Source: Niveispirillum sp.
GTDB taxonomy: Bacteria > Pseudomonadota > Alphaproteobacteria > Azospirillales > Azospirillaceae
DNA length: 64,000 nucleotides
Reading direction: 5' to 3'
Assembly: GCF_017996735.1 (NCBI RefSeq)
Contig: NZ_JAGOGJ010000022.1
Location: forward strand, 1-64,000
Position numbers and translations under genes: made by a program. Below are positions 11,301-30,700 of the stretch, piece after piece. The first letter of the stretch is position 1. Each line of letters starts with the position of its first letter. The notes beneath the pieces were generated by a model that searched no databases, was not told where the DNA came from, and was given only the letters and a program-made list of their open reading frames with translations.

Positions 11301-13017
11301 TTGCACCCTGGCTTTCGCGGGCGACCATTTCATGGCCGATGGCCCGGACCGCTATCGCCTGAACCCGACAAGGCCGGATGATTTCCAGCAATTGCTGCGC
11401 GAAAGCCGGGATGGTGGAGCCCCCTATGGCGGCATCGTTTATCTTTGGGCATTGGATGAGCCGGCACCGCACGCATCCATGGGCGACAGGACCTGTGCCG
11501 GCACCCTTCATCTGATCCAGGCCCTTGATCAGGCGGGCCTTGCCGCGTCCACGCGGGTCTGGCTGGCCACGCAAGGGGCGCAGGCGGCAGAAGACGGGGG
11601 CCCGTTGCGGATCGAACAGGCGCCGCTATGGGGTCTGGGTCTGGCGCTCAGCCATGAATATCCACAGTTGCACTGTGTCTGCGTGGATATGGACCCGGCG
11701 GCCCCTATGCCGGAGGTCGATCTGCTGTCCAGCCTCACCGCCCCCGATGGGGAGGGACAGGTGCTGTGGCGTGGGGGCACACGACATGCGGCCCGGCTGG
11801 TCCGTCGGACGGACAGGGGATTGGACGGCCGGGTCACGGTGCGGCCCGACGGTTTCTATCTGGTCACGGGCGGTCTGGGTGCGCTGGGTCTTCTCTGCGC
11901 CGAATGGCTGGTACAGGCGGGCGCCCGCCATCTGCTGCTGATCGGACGCCGACCACCATCGCCCGCCGCACGCGACGCCATCGCCGCGATGGAAGCGGCC
12001 GGCGCCACGGTGCGGGTTGCCCTGGCTGACATGGCGGATGCCGACGCCCTGGCCGCCGCGCTGACCGGGTTCGGAGACGGGGCGCCGGCCCTGCGCGGTG
12101 TGATCCATGCGGCCGGCGGCATCGCCGATGGCATGATGATCGACCAGAACTGGGAACGGTTCCGCAGCATCCTGCCCGCCAAGATCGCGGGAGCCTGGAA
12201 CCTGCACCGGCTGACGCGGGAGGCGCCGCTGGAGTTTTTCGCCCTGTTCTCCTCCGCCGCCTCCCTGCTGGGCAATGCCGGACAGGCGAATTACGGCGCG
12301 GCGAATGCCTTCCTGGACGGGCTGGCCCATTACAGAAGGTCTCAGGGCCTGCCCGCCACCGCCATCAACTGGGGACCATGGGATCAGGTAGGTATCGCTG
12401 CCACCGATCCGGCCATCCGGGCGCGGCTGGGTCGCCAGGGCTTCACGCCCCTGCGGCCGGGCGACGGCGTGGACATGCTGGCGCGGCTGCTGGTCACGGA
12501 TAATGCCCAGTTCGGCGTGCTTGACGCCGATTGGGCCACCTATCTGGCACAGATGGCCGGGCCGTCGCCGCTGCTCGCCGATCTGGCCGTGGCGACGCCG
12601 GCACCGGCCAGGGCGGAGGTGGCGCCCGACCTGTCAGCCCGCCTGCGCGACGCAACACCGGACAACCGGCGGTCGATCCTGGATGAGCTTGTCCAGGGCA
12701 CGCTGCGGCGCATCCTGGGGGGGCCGGTCCCGCCATCGGATATCCCTCTGACCGATCTCGGCGTGGATTCGCTGATGGCTGTGCAGTTCCGCAACGCGCT
12801 GGCCCATGCCGTACGGTTGTCCCTGCCGGTCAGCCTGGTCTTCAACCACCCGACCCTCGCCGACATTACCGCTTTCCTGGAAGGCCTGCTGGCCGGGCCT
12901 GCGGACATGCAAAACCCCGAAAGCGACAGGCCGGCATCGCCCGGCGGTGCGGCACAGCGCGCGGCCCTGGACGTGCTGTCCGATATTGACGGGCTTTTGG
13001 GAAGCCTTCCATCATGA
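2353..13017 (+). CDS. Loading and first extension PKS: AL-pseudoKR-MT-PCP-KS-AT-DH-KR-ACP
   Basis: First assembly-line protein, 3554 residues. Residues ~25-120 resemble the C-terminal subdomain of an NRPS adenylation domain. An acyl-AMP ligase follows (~195-750; SSGSTGAPK at 364-372) that should activate the starter acid. Next is a KR-like double Rossmann region (~785-1190) whose second glycine motif reads DNGLEGAG (1014-1021) and which shows no YxxxN. Then comes a methyltransferase (~1262-1570) with VVDVGTGKE at 1299-1307 and paired glutamates 1370/1379, as in protein arginine methyltransferases. A PCP-like carrier (LGGHS, Ser1676) ends the loading part. The extension module has KS (Cys1925, His2061, His2101), malonyl-type AT (Ser2371, HAFH 2471-2474), DH (His2673, Asp2843; atypical motifs), KR (TGGLGALG 3172-3179, Tyr3314, Asn3318) and ACP (Ser3473). 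It should load a starter and add one unsaturated C2 unit. The starter identity is not readable; phenylacetyl would fit the microsclerodermin comparison. Confidence 0.95.
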   Translation: MKNSVNLNDPANAENARLMDRLDISITGQNERRIITDLLLSDPSVKECVVLSRQEPSGDTVLIAYLVLADTNSVDVVLPRLHGLMAERAIFLVPILHMPVDAGGRPDLAALENLPVWSDTLIPAWERALTAQAGVERAACLSGPRPAVRRFVATERLVRDLLPRLRDPQAAAGDDAAPAAAMADTESVPSLCQGDTLPIVPGAPDTLAKLLLEARPDAAIVQVEPDGSEQVGTYGDLTRAACRVLGGLRDLGLRAGDKVLLQLDRNDDILKAFWGCVLGGMQPVIVSVPMAYDVESRALDHLVHIWNLLGRPLVLATAERGRAMAQSPLLGPSRTASIEDLRNGPAASAFHAASPDDAAFYTLSSGSTGAPKAVMLTHRNVLARARGVNLLCGHTADDVILNWLPFDHVGSISDWHIRCVVLGCTLVYAPKEMVLGRPLAWLDLMHKYRVTHSWAPNFAYSLVSAALKTERAGQWDLSCVKGLLTAGEMITRSATREFLSGLAPFGLRPCVVRTAFGMAEMGSGVTYHLPAEGRSLTFHHIDRSSLGGHLREVAADDEAAISFASLGSVIPGMALRIVDAERQVVPQGTIGNVQFSGAAVSPGYFANPEANSVFHTDGWFDTGDAGFVLNGDLFLTGRAGTGIIINGANFYNSEIEAAVEQVDGITPSFSAACAVRAPGSDEQKLAIFFHTDLTGDAVLRPLLRAVQLRLTRQLGIKADYLVPVDRDDIPKTAIGKIQHKRLSSRFHDGDFQAVLDRVDILTGGERTLPDRFLEEVWHRKNAPHGGRMPAGACLVFLDGGGLGRQVVARLTDAGIATVTVTAGSALSQDGPAAWTFNTNRPADCGALVEQLVQAGVRLGAILHLGGCDDGHGDDPQGFEQAGRNARTLTALAQALAALPESARPTRLLAVSRHAAAVHAGETGDPAKAALPGLLEGIARSLPWLECRHADIGRDAADGADIIARELTTQASDAQVAFRDGHRWVTGLRHVDVAGRAAQDDWHNPLRRGGCYVLDNGLEGAGPLLAEFLLTRYQARVLILGRNPLSVMQAGTLRRLQSLDGECRHGLTLEEGLTGWDGPLDGIVNLPPARRDETALAAAFEQEMEDLSALARRARQDGCTFIGFPAAAHVGGGSPVTAALAGFQTALMASLAADGLPVHGAAIQETPDGDGPGLDLLLIGLRLGRGRLLIGLDEDDARIRSRRIDGPLDPIVRTAFYTARTLMAADTLPRPVDMFGTPVGCEFIQLREPESAAPDQIELWPSVAEYYVYDDLIYYALANDEARNAKYRAALERTVKGKVVVDVGTGKEAILARLALQAGARKVYAIERGEEAYGLAVAHLENLGLSDRITVIHGEAGAVDLPEPADVCVSEIVGPIGGCEGAAVIINDAHRLLRPGGIMIPVRSTTKIAVARLPDAIRLNPGFHRVPGSYTAKIFDQIGHPFDLRVCIKKFPHDHVLSSADIFEDLDFSRPIRLEDSHAIRLDIDKASRFDGFLVWLNLHTIDGEVIDILEQEHSWLPVYMPVFEPGIDVVPGDRVEATITRTLCDNGLNPEFTIEGNLIRADGTRVAFAHASPHHAPRYRQHPFYQRLFADDPYGRLPSSRPGTPLQYLPEMPVTSDGAIDRSRLATLRDGGDRAGAPRVAPASEMEISIAGVWQEVLGVAEVGLDDNFFELGGHSLLLVQAHHRLVALFGPRLTLVDLFKHPTIRELVQVLTDGVEQANPSQRGSDRARQRTLAMGDRDSRDIAVIGMACRFPGADDPQAFWRNLASGTESITFFSEEEVVASGIDPSLVRHKDYVKASPILSDIEGFDAEFFGYGAADAALMDPQQRLLLECGWEALESAGYDPVGYRGEIGVYAGASMNTYLLNNVLPNRGSLDLQDSLDVTTLDSMGGFQLMVANDKDYLPTRLSYKLNLRGPSVNVQTACSTGLVVIHMACQSLLNGEADMFLAACSAVQVPNRAGHLYQDGMIVSPDGHCRAFDAQAKGTVFGSGVGVVLLKRLDDALRDGDHVLAVVKGSSVNNDGGDKVGYMAPSGEGEASAVAEALEIAGISPDSVGFIEAHGTGTEMGDPIEVNALTQAFRLGTEAKGFCAIGSVKTNVGHLQITSGMAGFIKAVLALRHKAIPASLHFDTPNPAIDFANSPFYVPTRLTPWPAAGTPRRAGVNSLGIGGTNAHVILEEAPAPLPSVAGAERSRHILMLSARSETALAQLAGRYAAFLDDNPDASLADICFTANTGRRAFDHRLAVTAGTVAELAAALGTDAQHVVRGRVAGRARIAFLFTGQGSQYVGMGRQLYDTQPVFRAHLDRCAEILAPLLEQPLLDLLYPSADAGSGPDLNDTLHAQPALFALEYALARLWMSWGIVPDHVMGHSLGEYVAACIAGVFSLEDALALVASRARLMQALPRDGGMLAVFAGLEQVRPLLSTFADRVSVAAENGPANIVLSGHSPALAELRTILDRAGITSRPLQTSHAFHSPLMEPMLADFAKTAARVGYNQPSIRLVSNLTGAIAGEEIATADYWCRHIREPVRFQAGIATITAAGCGTFLEIGPKSTLLGLAAACLPPDAALLLPSLADQRPDWDTMLDSLARLAVRGPVDWAAFDDGYGRRRLPLPTYPFQRQRHWLDRPARTVQTPARPTGLPSLLGRRLRLPTLGATVYENLFSTADLPLLADHRIFGEVVVSGACHLSMMLSALAATKPAGGCVIRDVGFLQPLVIADGQSRTVQVVMTAEGGRTTLRLVSFASGEDEVEPVIATHAEAFCQAGDRPPAATPGQRRAAWDRCGRVITADSFYQIQADRRIGLGPSYRWLESIHLGDGEAVCALRPPALLGGLAARPLHPGLLDAAFGLLLTAAPLAEGDTWLPFGIAAVHLHGDPDPEGCWAHLSLRPADNDDHVVADVRLFDRNDRVALEFIGLEGRRARSADILRHRTDGAGSGLLHVREWRPLPPPAVVSGPVIGHWLLLADGQGVAERLAQRLRANGARCTLAFAGDHFMADGPDRYRLNPTRPDDFQQLLRESRDGGAPYGGIVYLWALDEPAPHASMGDRTCAGTLHLIQALDQAGLAASTRVWLATQGAQAAEDGGPLRIEQAPLWGLGLALSHEYPQLHCVCVDMDPAAPMPEVDLLSSLTAPDGEGQVLWRGGTRHAARLVRRTDRGLDGRVTVRPDGFYLVTGGLGALGLLCAEWLVQAGARHLLLIGRRPPSPAARDAIAAMEAAGATVRVALADMADADALAAALTGFGDGAPALRGVIHAAGGIADGMMIDQNWERFRSILPAKIAGAWNLHRLTREAPLEFFALFSSAASLLGNAGQANYGAANAFLDGLAHYRRSQGLPATAINWGPWDQVGIAATDPAIRARLGRQGFTPLRPGDGVDMLARLLVTDNAQFGVLDADWATYLAQMAGPSPLLADLAVATPAPARAEVAPDLSARLRDATPDNRRSILDELVQGTLRRILGGPVPPSDIPLTDLGVDSLMAVQFRNALAHAVRLSLPVSLVFNHPTLADITAFLEGLLAGPADMQNPESDRPASPGGAAQRAALDVLSDIDGLLGSLPS

Positions 13018-13096
13018 GATTGCCCTTGTCAGAAGTGGTACCAAAAGAGGTAGGGTGCAGCCCTAACGTCCCCGGAAGCCGTTTCCAGCAGATCCC

Positions 13097-13831
13097 ATGA
13101 AACCAAACACTTGGATGAGCTGCCCGGTGCCCAACCCGTCAGCGACCATGCGGTTGTTCTGTCTGCCCTTTGCCGGCGGCGGCGCATCGGCCTATCGCGG
13201 TTGGGGACAGGCCCTGCCGACCGTCGAACTCTATCCGGTCCGGCTGCCCGGTCGGGAGGCCCGGCTGGGTGAGTCGGCTTTTACGGTCATGCGTGATCTG
13301 GTGGAAAGTCTGGCGGACGAGATCGTTCCCTACGCCGACAAGCCTTTCGCCCTGTTCGGGCACAGCATGGGCGCCCTGGTTTCGTTCGAACTGGCGCGTG
13401 CCCTGCGCCGGCGCGGGGCGCGGCCGCCGGCCATGCTGTTCCTGTCGGCCCACCGCGCGCCGCACCTGCCGCTGCGCCGCCTGCCGCTGGCCGGCATGAA
13501 CGATGCAGAGTTCCTGGAGGCTTTGCGCCGGTTCGGTGGGACGCCGCCGGAGGTTTTTGCCCATCAGGAACTGCTGGACATCGTCCTGCCGACATTGCGG
13601 GCCGATTTCACATTGTGTGACGGCTATCGCCACGTGCCGGAGGCGCCGCTGGACTGTCCGTTCATCCTGTATGCGGGGCGGCAGGATAGCGAAGTGTCAC
13701 CCGCCGAAGTGGAAGCATGGGGCGAGCACACGACACAGGGCGCCCGGTTGCGGCTGTTTCCGGGGGATCATTTCTTTTTGCATTCCAACCGCGACCTGCT
13801 GCTGCGGGCCATGGCCAGCGTGCTGGCATGA
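13097..13831 (+). CDS. Type II thioesterase (editing)
   Basis: An alpha/beta-hydrolase of 244 residues, the usual length of stand-alone type II thioesterases, which remove wrong acyl groups from stalled carrier domains. The opening [13 protein letters not shown] is characteristic. The catalytic triad is visible: Ser90 in GHSMGA, Asp197 in GRQDSEV and His225 in PGDHFF. It lies between the first and second megasynthase genes, in the same direction. The gap of 79 bases after the first gene contains only a small stem, TAGGG/CCCTA at 13051-13065. The ATG at 13097 has no clear ribosome site; an ATG at 13115 is a possible alternative. It acts in trans in the cytoplasm on the whole assembly line. Confidence 0.95.
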   Translation: MKPNTWMSCPVPNPSATMRLFCLPFAGGGASAYRGWGQALPTVELYPVRLPGREARLGESAFTVMRDLVESLADEIVPYADKPFALFGHSMGALVSFELARALRRRGARPPAMLFLSAHRAPHLPLRRLPLAGMNDAEFLEALRRFGGTPPEVFAHQELLDIVLPTLRADFTLCDGYRHVPEAPLDCPFILYAGRQDSEVSPAEVEAWGEHTTQGARLRLFPGDHFFLHSNRDLLLRAMASVLA

Positions 13832-13850
13832 CACGGCGGTGAGTGTCACG

Positions 13851-13868
13851 GAAGTTCAGGAGAGGTCG
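13851..13868 (+). promoter_or_regulatory. Strong ribosome binding site fixing the MbtH start
   Basis: AGGAGAGG lies 3 bases before the ATG at 13869 (AGGAGAGGTCGATG). The reading frame is open much further upstream, to 13503, but that part overlaps the thioesterase gene in another frame. This site and the MbtH similarity beginning about ten residues later fix the start at 13869. Confidence 0.75.
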
Positions 13869-14456
13869 ATGCAGCGCGACGAACAGGAAGACACGAGCCT
13901 GTACAGCGTGGTGATGAACCACGAGGAGCAATATTCCATCTGGCCGGCCGACCGGGAGCTTCCTATTGGCTGGACGGCGGCCGGCAAGGTGGGCAGCAAG
14001 GCCGAATGCCTTGCCCATATCGAGGCGGTCTGGACGGACATGCGCCCGCTCAGCCTGCGTCGTCGCATGGAGGAGATCGCCCGCTCCCCGCAACCCGCGA
14101 CACAGACGGCCCCCCCTGATGCCGAGGAGGGGCCGGATCTGGTGCAGCGCCTTTCCGTGGGCACCCACGCGGTCGAGGTGGGCCTGCGCCCCGACCGCAC
14201 GGTCGCGGCCCTGCGTGATGCCATCGATCGCGGATATGTGCATATCCGTTTCACCGAAACCACGGGCGGCACCGAACTGGGCGTCCGGCTGGACCGGGCC
14301 GATTGCGACCTGTCCCGCGCCGACCTTGTCGCCGGCACCGGCACCATCCGGCTGGCCGGCACCCTGACCCTGGACTTTGTCAAGGTGCGCTGTTCCGCCG
14401 ACATCGACCTGCCGGCAATGACCGGGCGCGGACATCTTGACATTCAGCAGAGCTGA
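13869..14456 (+). CDS. MbtH-like NRPS chaperone with an extra C-terminal domain
   Basis: Residues ~10-75 are a clear MbtH-like protein: [11 protein letters not shown], then PIGWTAAG, then [11 protein letters not shown], with the conserved tryptophans in place. MbtH proteins bind adenylation domains and support their folding and activity (established). Free-standing ones are usually about 60-80 residues. This one has 195 residues: a proline-rich linker (~76-95) leads into about 100 further residues that look beta-rich and alternate hydrophobic and polar positions (for example [20 protein letters not shown]). I do not recognise that extension. Translation starts at the ATG at 13869, which has a strong ribosome site. 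The gene lies between the thioesterase and the second megasynthase gene and very likely serves the four A domains encoded downstream. The MbtH part is certain; the role of the extension is unknown. Confidence 0.92.
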   Translation: MQRDEQEDTSLYSVVMNHEEQYSIWPADRELPIGWTAAGKVGSKAECLAHIEAVWTDMRPLSLRRRMEEIARSPQPATQTAPPDAEEGPDLVQRLSVGTHAVEVGLRPDRTVAALRDAIDRGYVHIRFTETTGGTELGVRLDRADCDLSRADLVAGTGTIRLAGTLTLDFVKVRCSADIDLPAMTGRGHLDIQQS

Positions 14457-14473
14457 GACGGATCGCAGCGGGA

Positions 14474-20020
<5,547 letters not shown>

Positions 20021-20031
20021 GGGGCGACGCG

Positions 20032-24746
<4,715 letters not shown>

Positions 24747-24750
<4 letters not shown>

Positions 24751-27700
24751 CAACCGCGCCGCCGACCGACATGTCGCCGTTGCACAAGGCGCTGCTGGCC
24801 ATCCGGCAGTTGCGCGAACGCATCAGCCACCTGGAACAGGCCGGTACCGAACCGATCGCCATTGTCGGCATGGGTTGCCGCATGCCCGGCGCGGATGATC
24901 CGGACGGGTTCTGGGACCTGCTGCGCGACGGTCGCGACATGATCACGGAAATCCCGCCCGACCGCTGGGACCGGGACGCGCATTACGACCCCGTGCCGGG
25001 AACGCCCGGCAAGACATATGCGCGCCATGGCGGTTTCCTGGGCCGGATCGACGGGTTCGACGCGGCCTTCTTCGGCATCTCCGCGCGGGAGGCGGAGGCC
25101 ATGGACCCGCAGCAGCGGCTGCTGCTGGAAGTGGCGTGGGAGACGTTGGAGAATGCCGGCATGGTGCCGGAGCGGCTGGCCGGATCGGCCACCGGGGTCT
25201 TTGTCGGCGTGACCGCCGCCGATTACGGCATGCTGCAGGTTGAACAAGGGGAGAACAACCACAGCGCCCCCTATTTCAACACCGGCACGCCGCTGAACGG
25301 CTGTGCCGGCCGCCTTTCCTATGTGCTGGGCCTGCAAGGTCCCTGCATGGCGGTGGATACGGCCTGTTCCTCCTCCCTGTCGGCCATCCATCTGGCCTGT
25401 GCCAGCCTGCGCGCCGGCGAATGCGATCAGGCGCTGGCTGGCGGCGTCAACCTGATCCTCACGCCGAAGCTGCACATCACCCTGGCGGCGGCCGGCATGC
25501 TGTCGCCCGATGGACGGTGCAAGACCTTCGATGCCTCCGCCGACGGTTACGTCCGTGGCGAGGGATGTGGTCTAGTGGTGCTGAAACGGTATCGCGATGC
25601 GGTCGCGGCCGGCGACCGGGTGCTTGCTCTGATCCGTGGGTCGGCGATCAACCAGGACGGGGCCAGCAGCGGTTTCACGGTGCCCAACGGCATCGCCCAG
25701 CAACGGTTGATCCGCCACGCCCTGGGCAAGGCCGGGCTGGATGCATCCGGGATCGACTATGTCGAAGCCCACGGCACCGGCACGTCCCTGGGCGACGTGA
25801 TCGAGGTGCAGGCGCTGGGCACCGCCCTGGGGCAGGCGCCCGGACGCACGCGGCCGCTGCTGGTCGGGTCGGTGAAGTCCAATATCGGCCATCTTGAATC
25901 GGCCGCCGGCGTCGCGGGTCTGATCAAGCTGGTCCAGGCGCTGCGCCACGGATTGCTGCCCCCCACCCTGCATGTCCGGCAGCCCAATCCGGGACTGGAC
26001 TGGCCGGCTCTGAATGTGATGCCGGTACGCGAAACAACCCCCTGGCCGCGCGGTGACCGCCCTCGCCGGGCGGGCCTCAGCTCCTTTGGCGCCACCGGCA
26101 GCAACGCCCATCTGATCATCGAAGAGGCGCCGGCAACGGCGCCGGCCACCGATCCGGTCAGCGACCGCCCCGTCCATATCCTGACCCTGTCGGCACGGAC
26201 GAAAGCAGCGCTGGCCGACCTGGCGGCGCAGTACGAGGGGGTGTCACAGCAGGCATCCCCGCCGGCCTTTGCCGATGCCTGCCACAGCGCCAATACAGGC
26301 CGCACGGGCTTCCCACACCGCGCCGCCCTGCGCGCCGCCACCTGGGCGGAAGCGGCGGTACAGCTTGCCGCCCTGCGGGACGGGCGGCCGACGCCGGGCC
26401 TGTCGGCAGGCCGCGATCCGGCCGCCACACCGTTCCGGCCGGTGTTCCTGTTCAGCGGACAGGGCGCCCTGCGCGCGGGCGCGGGACGGGACCTGTTCGA
26501 CAGCCATCCCACCTTCCGGGCCAGTCTGGAACATTGTGCCGGGATCCTGGCCCCCCTGCTGGAACGGCCGCTGCTGTCGGCCCTCTATCCCGACGATCCG
26601 GCGGATGGTCGATTGCTGGAACGCGCTATCTATGCACAGCCGGCGCTGTTCGCCCTGCAATATGCGCTGGCGGCCCTCTGGCGCTCCTGGGGTGTGGAGC
26701 CGGCCGCCGTGCTGGGCCACAGCCTGGGTGAATATTGCGCGGCCAGCATCGCGGGCGTGTTCAGCCTGGAGGACGGGTTGCGGCTGGTGGCTGAGCGCGG
26801 CCGCCTGATGGATGGGCTGCCGGCGTCCGGCGGCATGGCCGCGATCTTCGCGACACCGGATGTGGTGCGCGACGCCCTGGACGGACTGACGGACGCCGTA
26901 TCCATCGCTGTGGAGAATGCCCCCGACAATGTCGTGATTTCCGGCCATGCCGACGCCCTGGCCACGGCCCTGGAACGGCTGACCGCGAAGGGGATTTCGG
27001 CCACGCCCCTGGCGGTGACCCACGCCTTCCATTCGCCCGTCATGGACCCGGTGCTGGAGGGGCTGGAACGGTTCGCGGCCGCCCTCCCGGTCCAGCCGGC
27101 CCGATTGCCGGTCGCCCTGAACCTGACGGGGCGGCTGGTGCCCGACGGGGCGGTGATGGATGCGCGCTACTGGCGCCGCCATTGCCGGGAGACGGTCCTG
27201 TTCGACCAGGGACTGACCGCCCTGCTGGACCAGGGCTACACATCCTTTATCGAGATCGGGGCCGGGTCGGTCCTGACCCAGCTTGGCCGCCGCCGCAAGC
27301 CGGCCGCGACCTGGCTGCCATCTCTGCCGCCCGGCGGCAACTGGTCCGGTATCGCCGGCAGTCTGGCCGAAGCGTATGCCTGCGGCGCGGATATCGACTG
27401 GACCGGCTTCGACGCGCCATTTGCGCGCAACCGCGTCCCCGTTCCCACCTATGCCTTCCAGCGCAAACCCTATTGGTTTGCCGAGCCGCGCGCCCGCACA
27501 GGATCACCGACCATGGACAGCATACAGGCAGCAGCCCCGGCCCCCGCACGGGACACCCGCGCGATCCAGCATGAAGCGGTCATGGAACGGCTTCTGTCGG
27601 TGATTGCCCGGATGATGCGTGTTCCCCCCGCCGATATCGACATCCATGTGTCGTTTCTGGAGATGGGGGCCGACAGTCTGGTGCTGGTCGAGGCGACGCG

Positions 27701-30700
27701 GCTGATCGACGAGAATTTCGGCGTCAAGCTGCAGATGCGCCAGTTCTTTGAGGAAGTGACGACCATCGCCCAGTTGGCCGACCATCTGGTCGACCGCTCC
27801 ACCTTCGGTCTGCCCCCGGCACCCGCAACGGCCGCCCCGGTGCCCCCCGCCCCGGCGCCCGCCATCCAGGCGGCGGCGATGGCGATGCCGGCGACCAACA
27901 GCCTGCCCGCCGCGGGCGCAAGCGTGCTGGAACAGCTCATCCTGGCCCAGACTCAATTGATGAGCCAGCATCTGGCCCTGTTGCAGGGTGCCGCCGCCCC
28001 CGCCGCCCTGCCGCCCGCCCCCCAACCGTTGGCGGTCATGCCAAAGCCGGCGGCACCGGCCGCAGCGGCAGCGCCGGCACCGAAGGTCGAAGACCGGTCC
28101 TCCCCCCTGCGGGCGCTGGCCAACCCCGTGTCGCTGGAACCGACGGGGAAGAACCCGCGGCAGGAGCAGCATCTGGCCGCCCTGGTCGAGCGGTACCAGC
28201 AGCGCACCCCCCGGTCCAAGGCGCTGGCGCAGGCCTGCCGCGCCGGACTGGCCGACAGCCGGGCCAGCGTCGGCTTCCGCTTCTCCACCAAGGAGATCCT
28301 GTATCCCATCACCGGGGCAGAAGCGCTGGGCTCGCATCTGCGCGACGTGGACGGCAACCTTTATATCGATCTGACCATGGGGTTCGGGGTCCTGCTGTTC
28401 GGCAATCGCCCCCCCTTCCTGAACGGCGTGATCGAGGCAGAGGTGGCGCGCGGCTTCCAACTGGGGCCGCGCTCCGACCTGATGCAGGAGGTGACGTCGC
28501 TGTTCCTGGAACTGACGGGGCATGAGCGGGCGGCCTTCACCAATTCCGGTACGGAAGCGGTCATGACAGCGCTGCGCCTGGCGCGGGCGGCCACCGGACG
28601 GGCCAAGATCGCCATGTTCGAAGGCTCCTACCACGGGCATTCCGACGGCACGCTGGCCCGGACCATCCAGACCGGCGGTGTGCTGCGGTCGGAACCGATG
28701 GCGCCGGGGGTGCCGCCCAACGCGGCCCAGGATGTGCTGGTGCTGGAATATGGTACCGATGAAAGCCTGGAGATCCTGCGCCGTCACGCCCATGAACTGG
28801 CCGCCATCCTGGTGGAGCCGGTGCAGAGCCGCCGGCCCGACTTCCAGCCCGTCGATTTCCTGCGCCAGGTGCGGGCATTGACGGAGGAAAGCGGCAGCGC
28901 CCTGATCTTTGACGAGATGATCACCGGCTTCCGCGTGCATCAGGGCGGCGCGCAGGCCCATTTCGGTATTCAGGCCGACATCGCCACCTATGGCAAGATT
29001 GTGGGCGGCGGCCTGCCGGTCGGCGTCGTGGCGGGCCGGCGGCGTTTCCTGGACGGGATCGATGGCGGCTACTGGTCCTATGGTGATGCCTCGTTCCCGG
29101 CGGCGCCCCGAACCTATTTCGGCGGCACCTTCTGTCAGCACCCGTTCACCATGGCCACGACCCTGGCCACGCTGCGCTATCTGAAGGCGGAAGGCCCGGC
29201 CCTCCAGGAAGGGTTGAACCGTCGGACGGAAGCACTGGCCAGGACTCTGAACGACTGGTTCAAACAGGAGGCGCTGCCCCTGCGGGTGACATGGTTCTCC
29301 TCCATGTTCCGGCTGGTCTTCCAGGGCAACCTGGACATCCTCTACTATCACCTGCTGCTGCGCGGCATTTACATCTGGGAATGGCGCAACTGCTTCCTTT
29401 CCACCGCCCATACCGACGAGGATGTGGCCCGGTTCATCCAGGCCATCAAGGACAGCGTCGCCGACATGCGCCAGGGCGGTTTCCTGCCCGAACGCCCGAC
29501 CGGCGGGCCGGACGGGTCGCCGCCGGGTGGCCGCGCCGTGCCGCTGTCCGCACCGGACGCATCCGCCGCCGCGCAGGGCCTGACGCCCGGCCCGAATGGA
29601 CCTGCCGTCGCACCGATGGGCGAGGCACAGAGGCAGCTTTGGGTGCTGGCGCAACTCAGCGCCGATGGCTCCCGCGCCTATAATGACCCGGCCGCCGTGT
29701 CGCTGGAGGGTCCCCTGGACGTGGCAGCCCTGCGGCGGTCCCTGGAACAGGTGACCGACCGGCACGAGGCCCTGCGCACAACCTTCGACGAAACAGGCGA
29801 CCAGCAGATCATCCATCCCTCGGCGCTGGCCGATCTGACGCTGGTCGATCTTTGCGACATGGCCGACCCGCAGGCCGGCCTGCGCGATCGGCTGGCGGCA
29901 TTGGCACGGGACCGGTTCGATCTGGTCAACGGGCCGCTGTTCGTGCCCATCCTCTACAGATTGGGGCCACAGAACCATGTGCTGATGCTGCACGCCCATC
30001 ATCTCTGCAATGACGGGCCGGCCATGGGCGTCGTCCTGAACGAGGTGCTGGCCTGCTATGCCGCGATACGGACCGGCACATCCGCAGCGCTGCCGCCGCC
30101 CGTGCAATATCGTGACTTCTTGCGCTGGCAGCGGGAGCAGGAGCGGTCGGAGGCCATGCGCCGTCACGAGGCCTACTGGCAGGAAAGGTTCGCGCAGGCC
30201 CTCCCTCCCCTGGAACTGCCTACCGACCGTGCCCGCCCCCCGGTGAAGACCTATGCGGGCGCCCGCTACTGGACCGACATGCCGGTCGGGCGGGTGGAGG
30301 CGGTGAGGCGGCTCAGCCGGGCACGGGGCTGCACCGTCTATATGGTGATGCTGGCGGCATGGTCGGCACTGCTGCACCGGCTCAGCGGCCAGGATGAACT
30401 GGTGATCGGCTGCCCCTATGCGGGGCGCGGCCTGCCGGGGGGAGAGGCGCTGGTGGGCTATTGCGTCCATCTGCTGCCCATCCTCAGCCGCAGCGGACCG
30501 GGAACCCCGTTCAGCGCTCATCTGGACACCACCCGCGCCACGCTGCTGGATGCGTTCGACCATCAGGATTATCCGTTCGCCCGTCTGGTCGACCGGCTGG
30601 GCCACAAGCGCGACAGCAGCCGCGCGCCGCTGCTGGACGTGGTCTTCAACCTGGAACGGGATGCGGGGCGTGTATCGGTGGCCGATCTGGCGGTGGAGTT

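Noticed and set aside
27504..30605. Minus-strand 1033-residue open frame
   Set aside because: Antisense to the ACP-aminotransferase-C region; no domain signal, typical G+C shadow.
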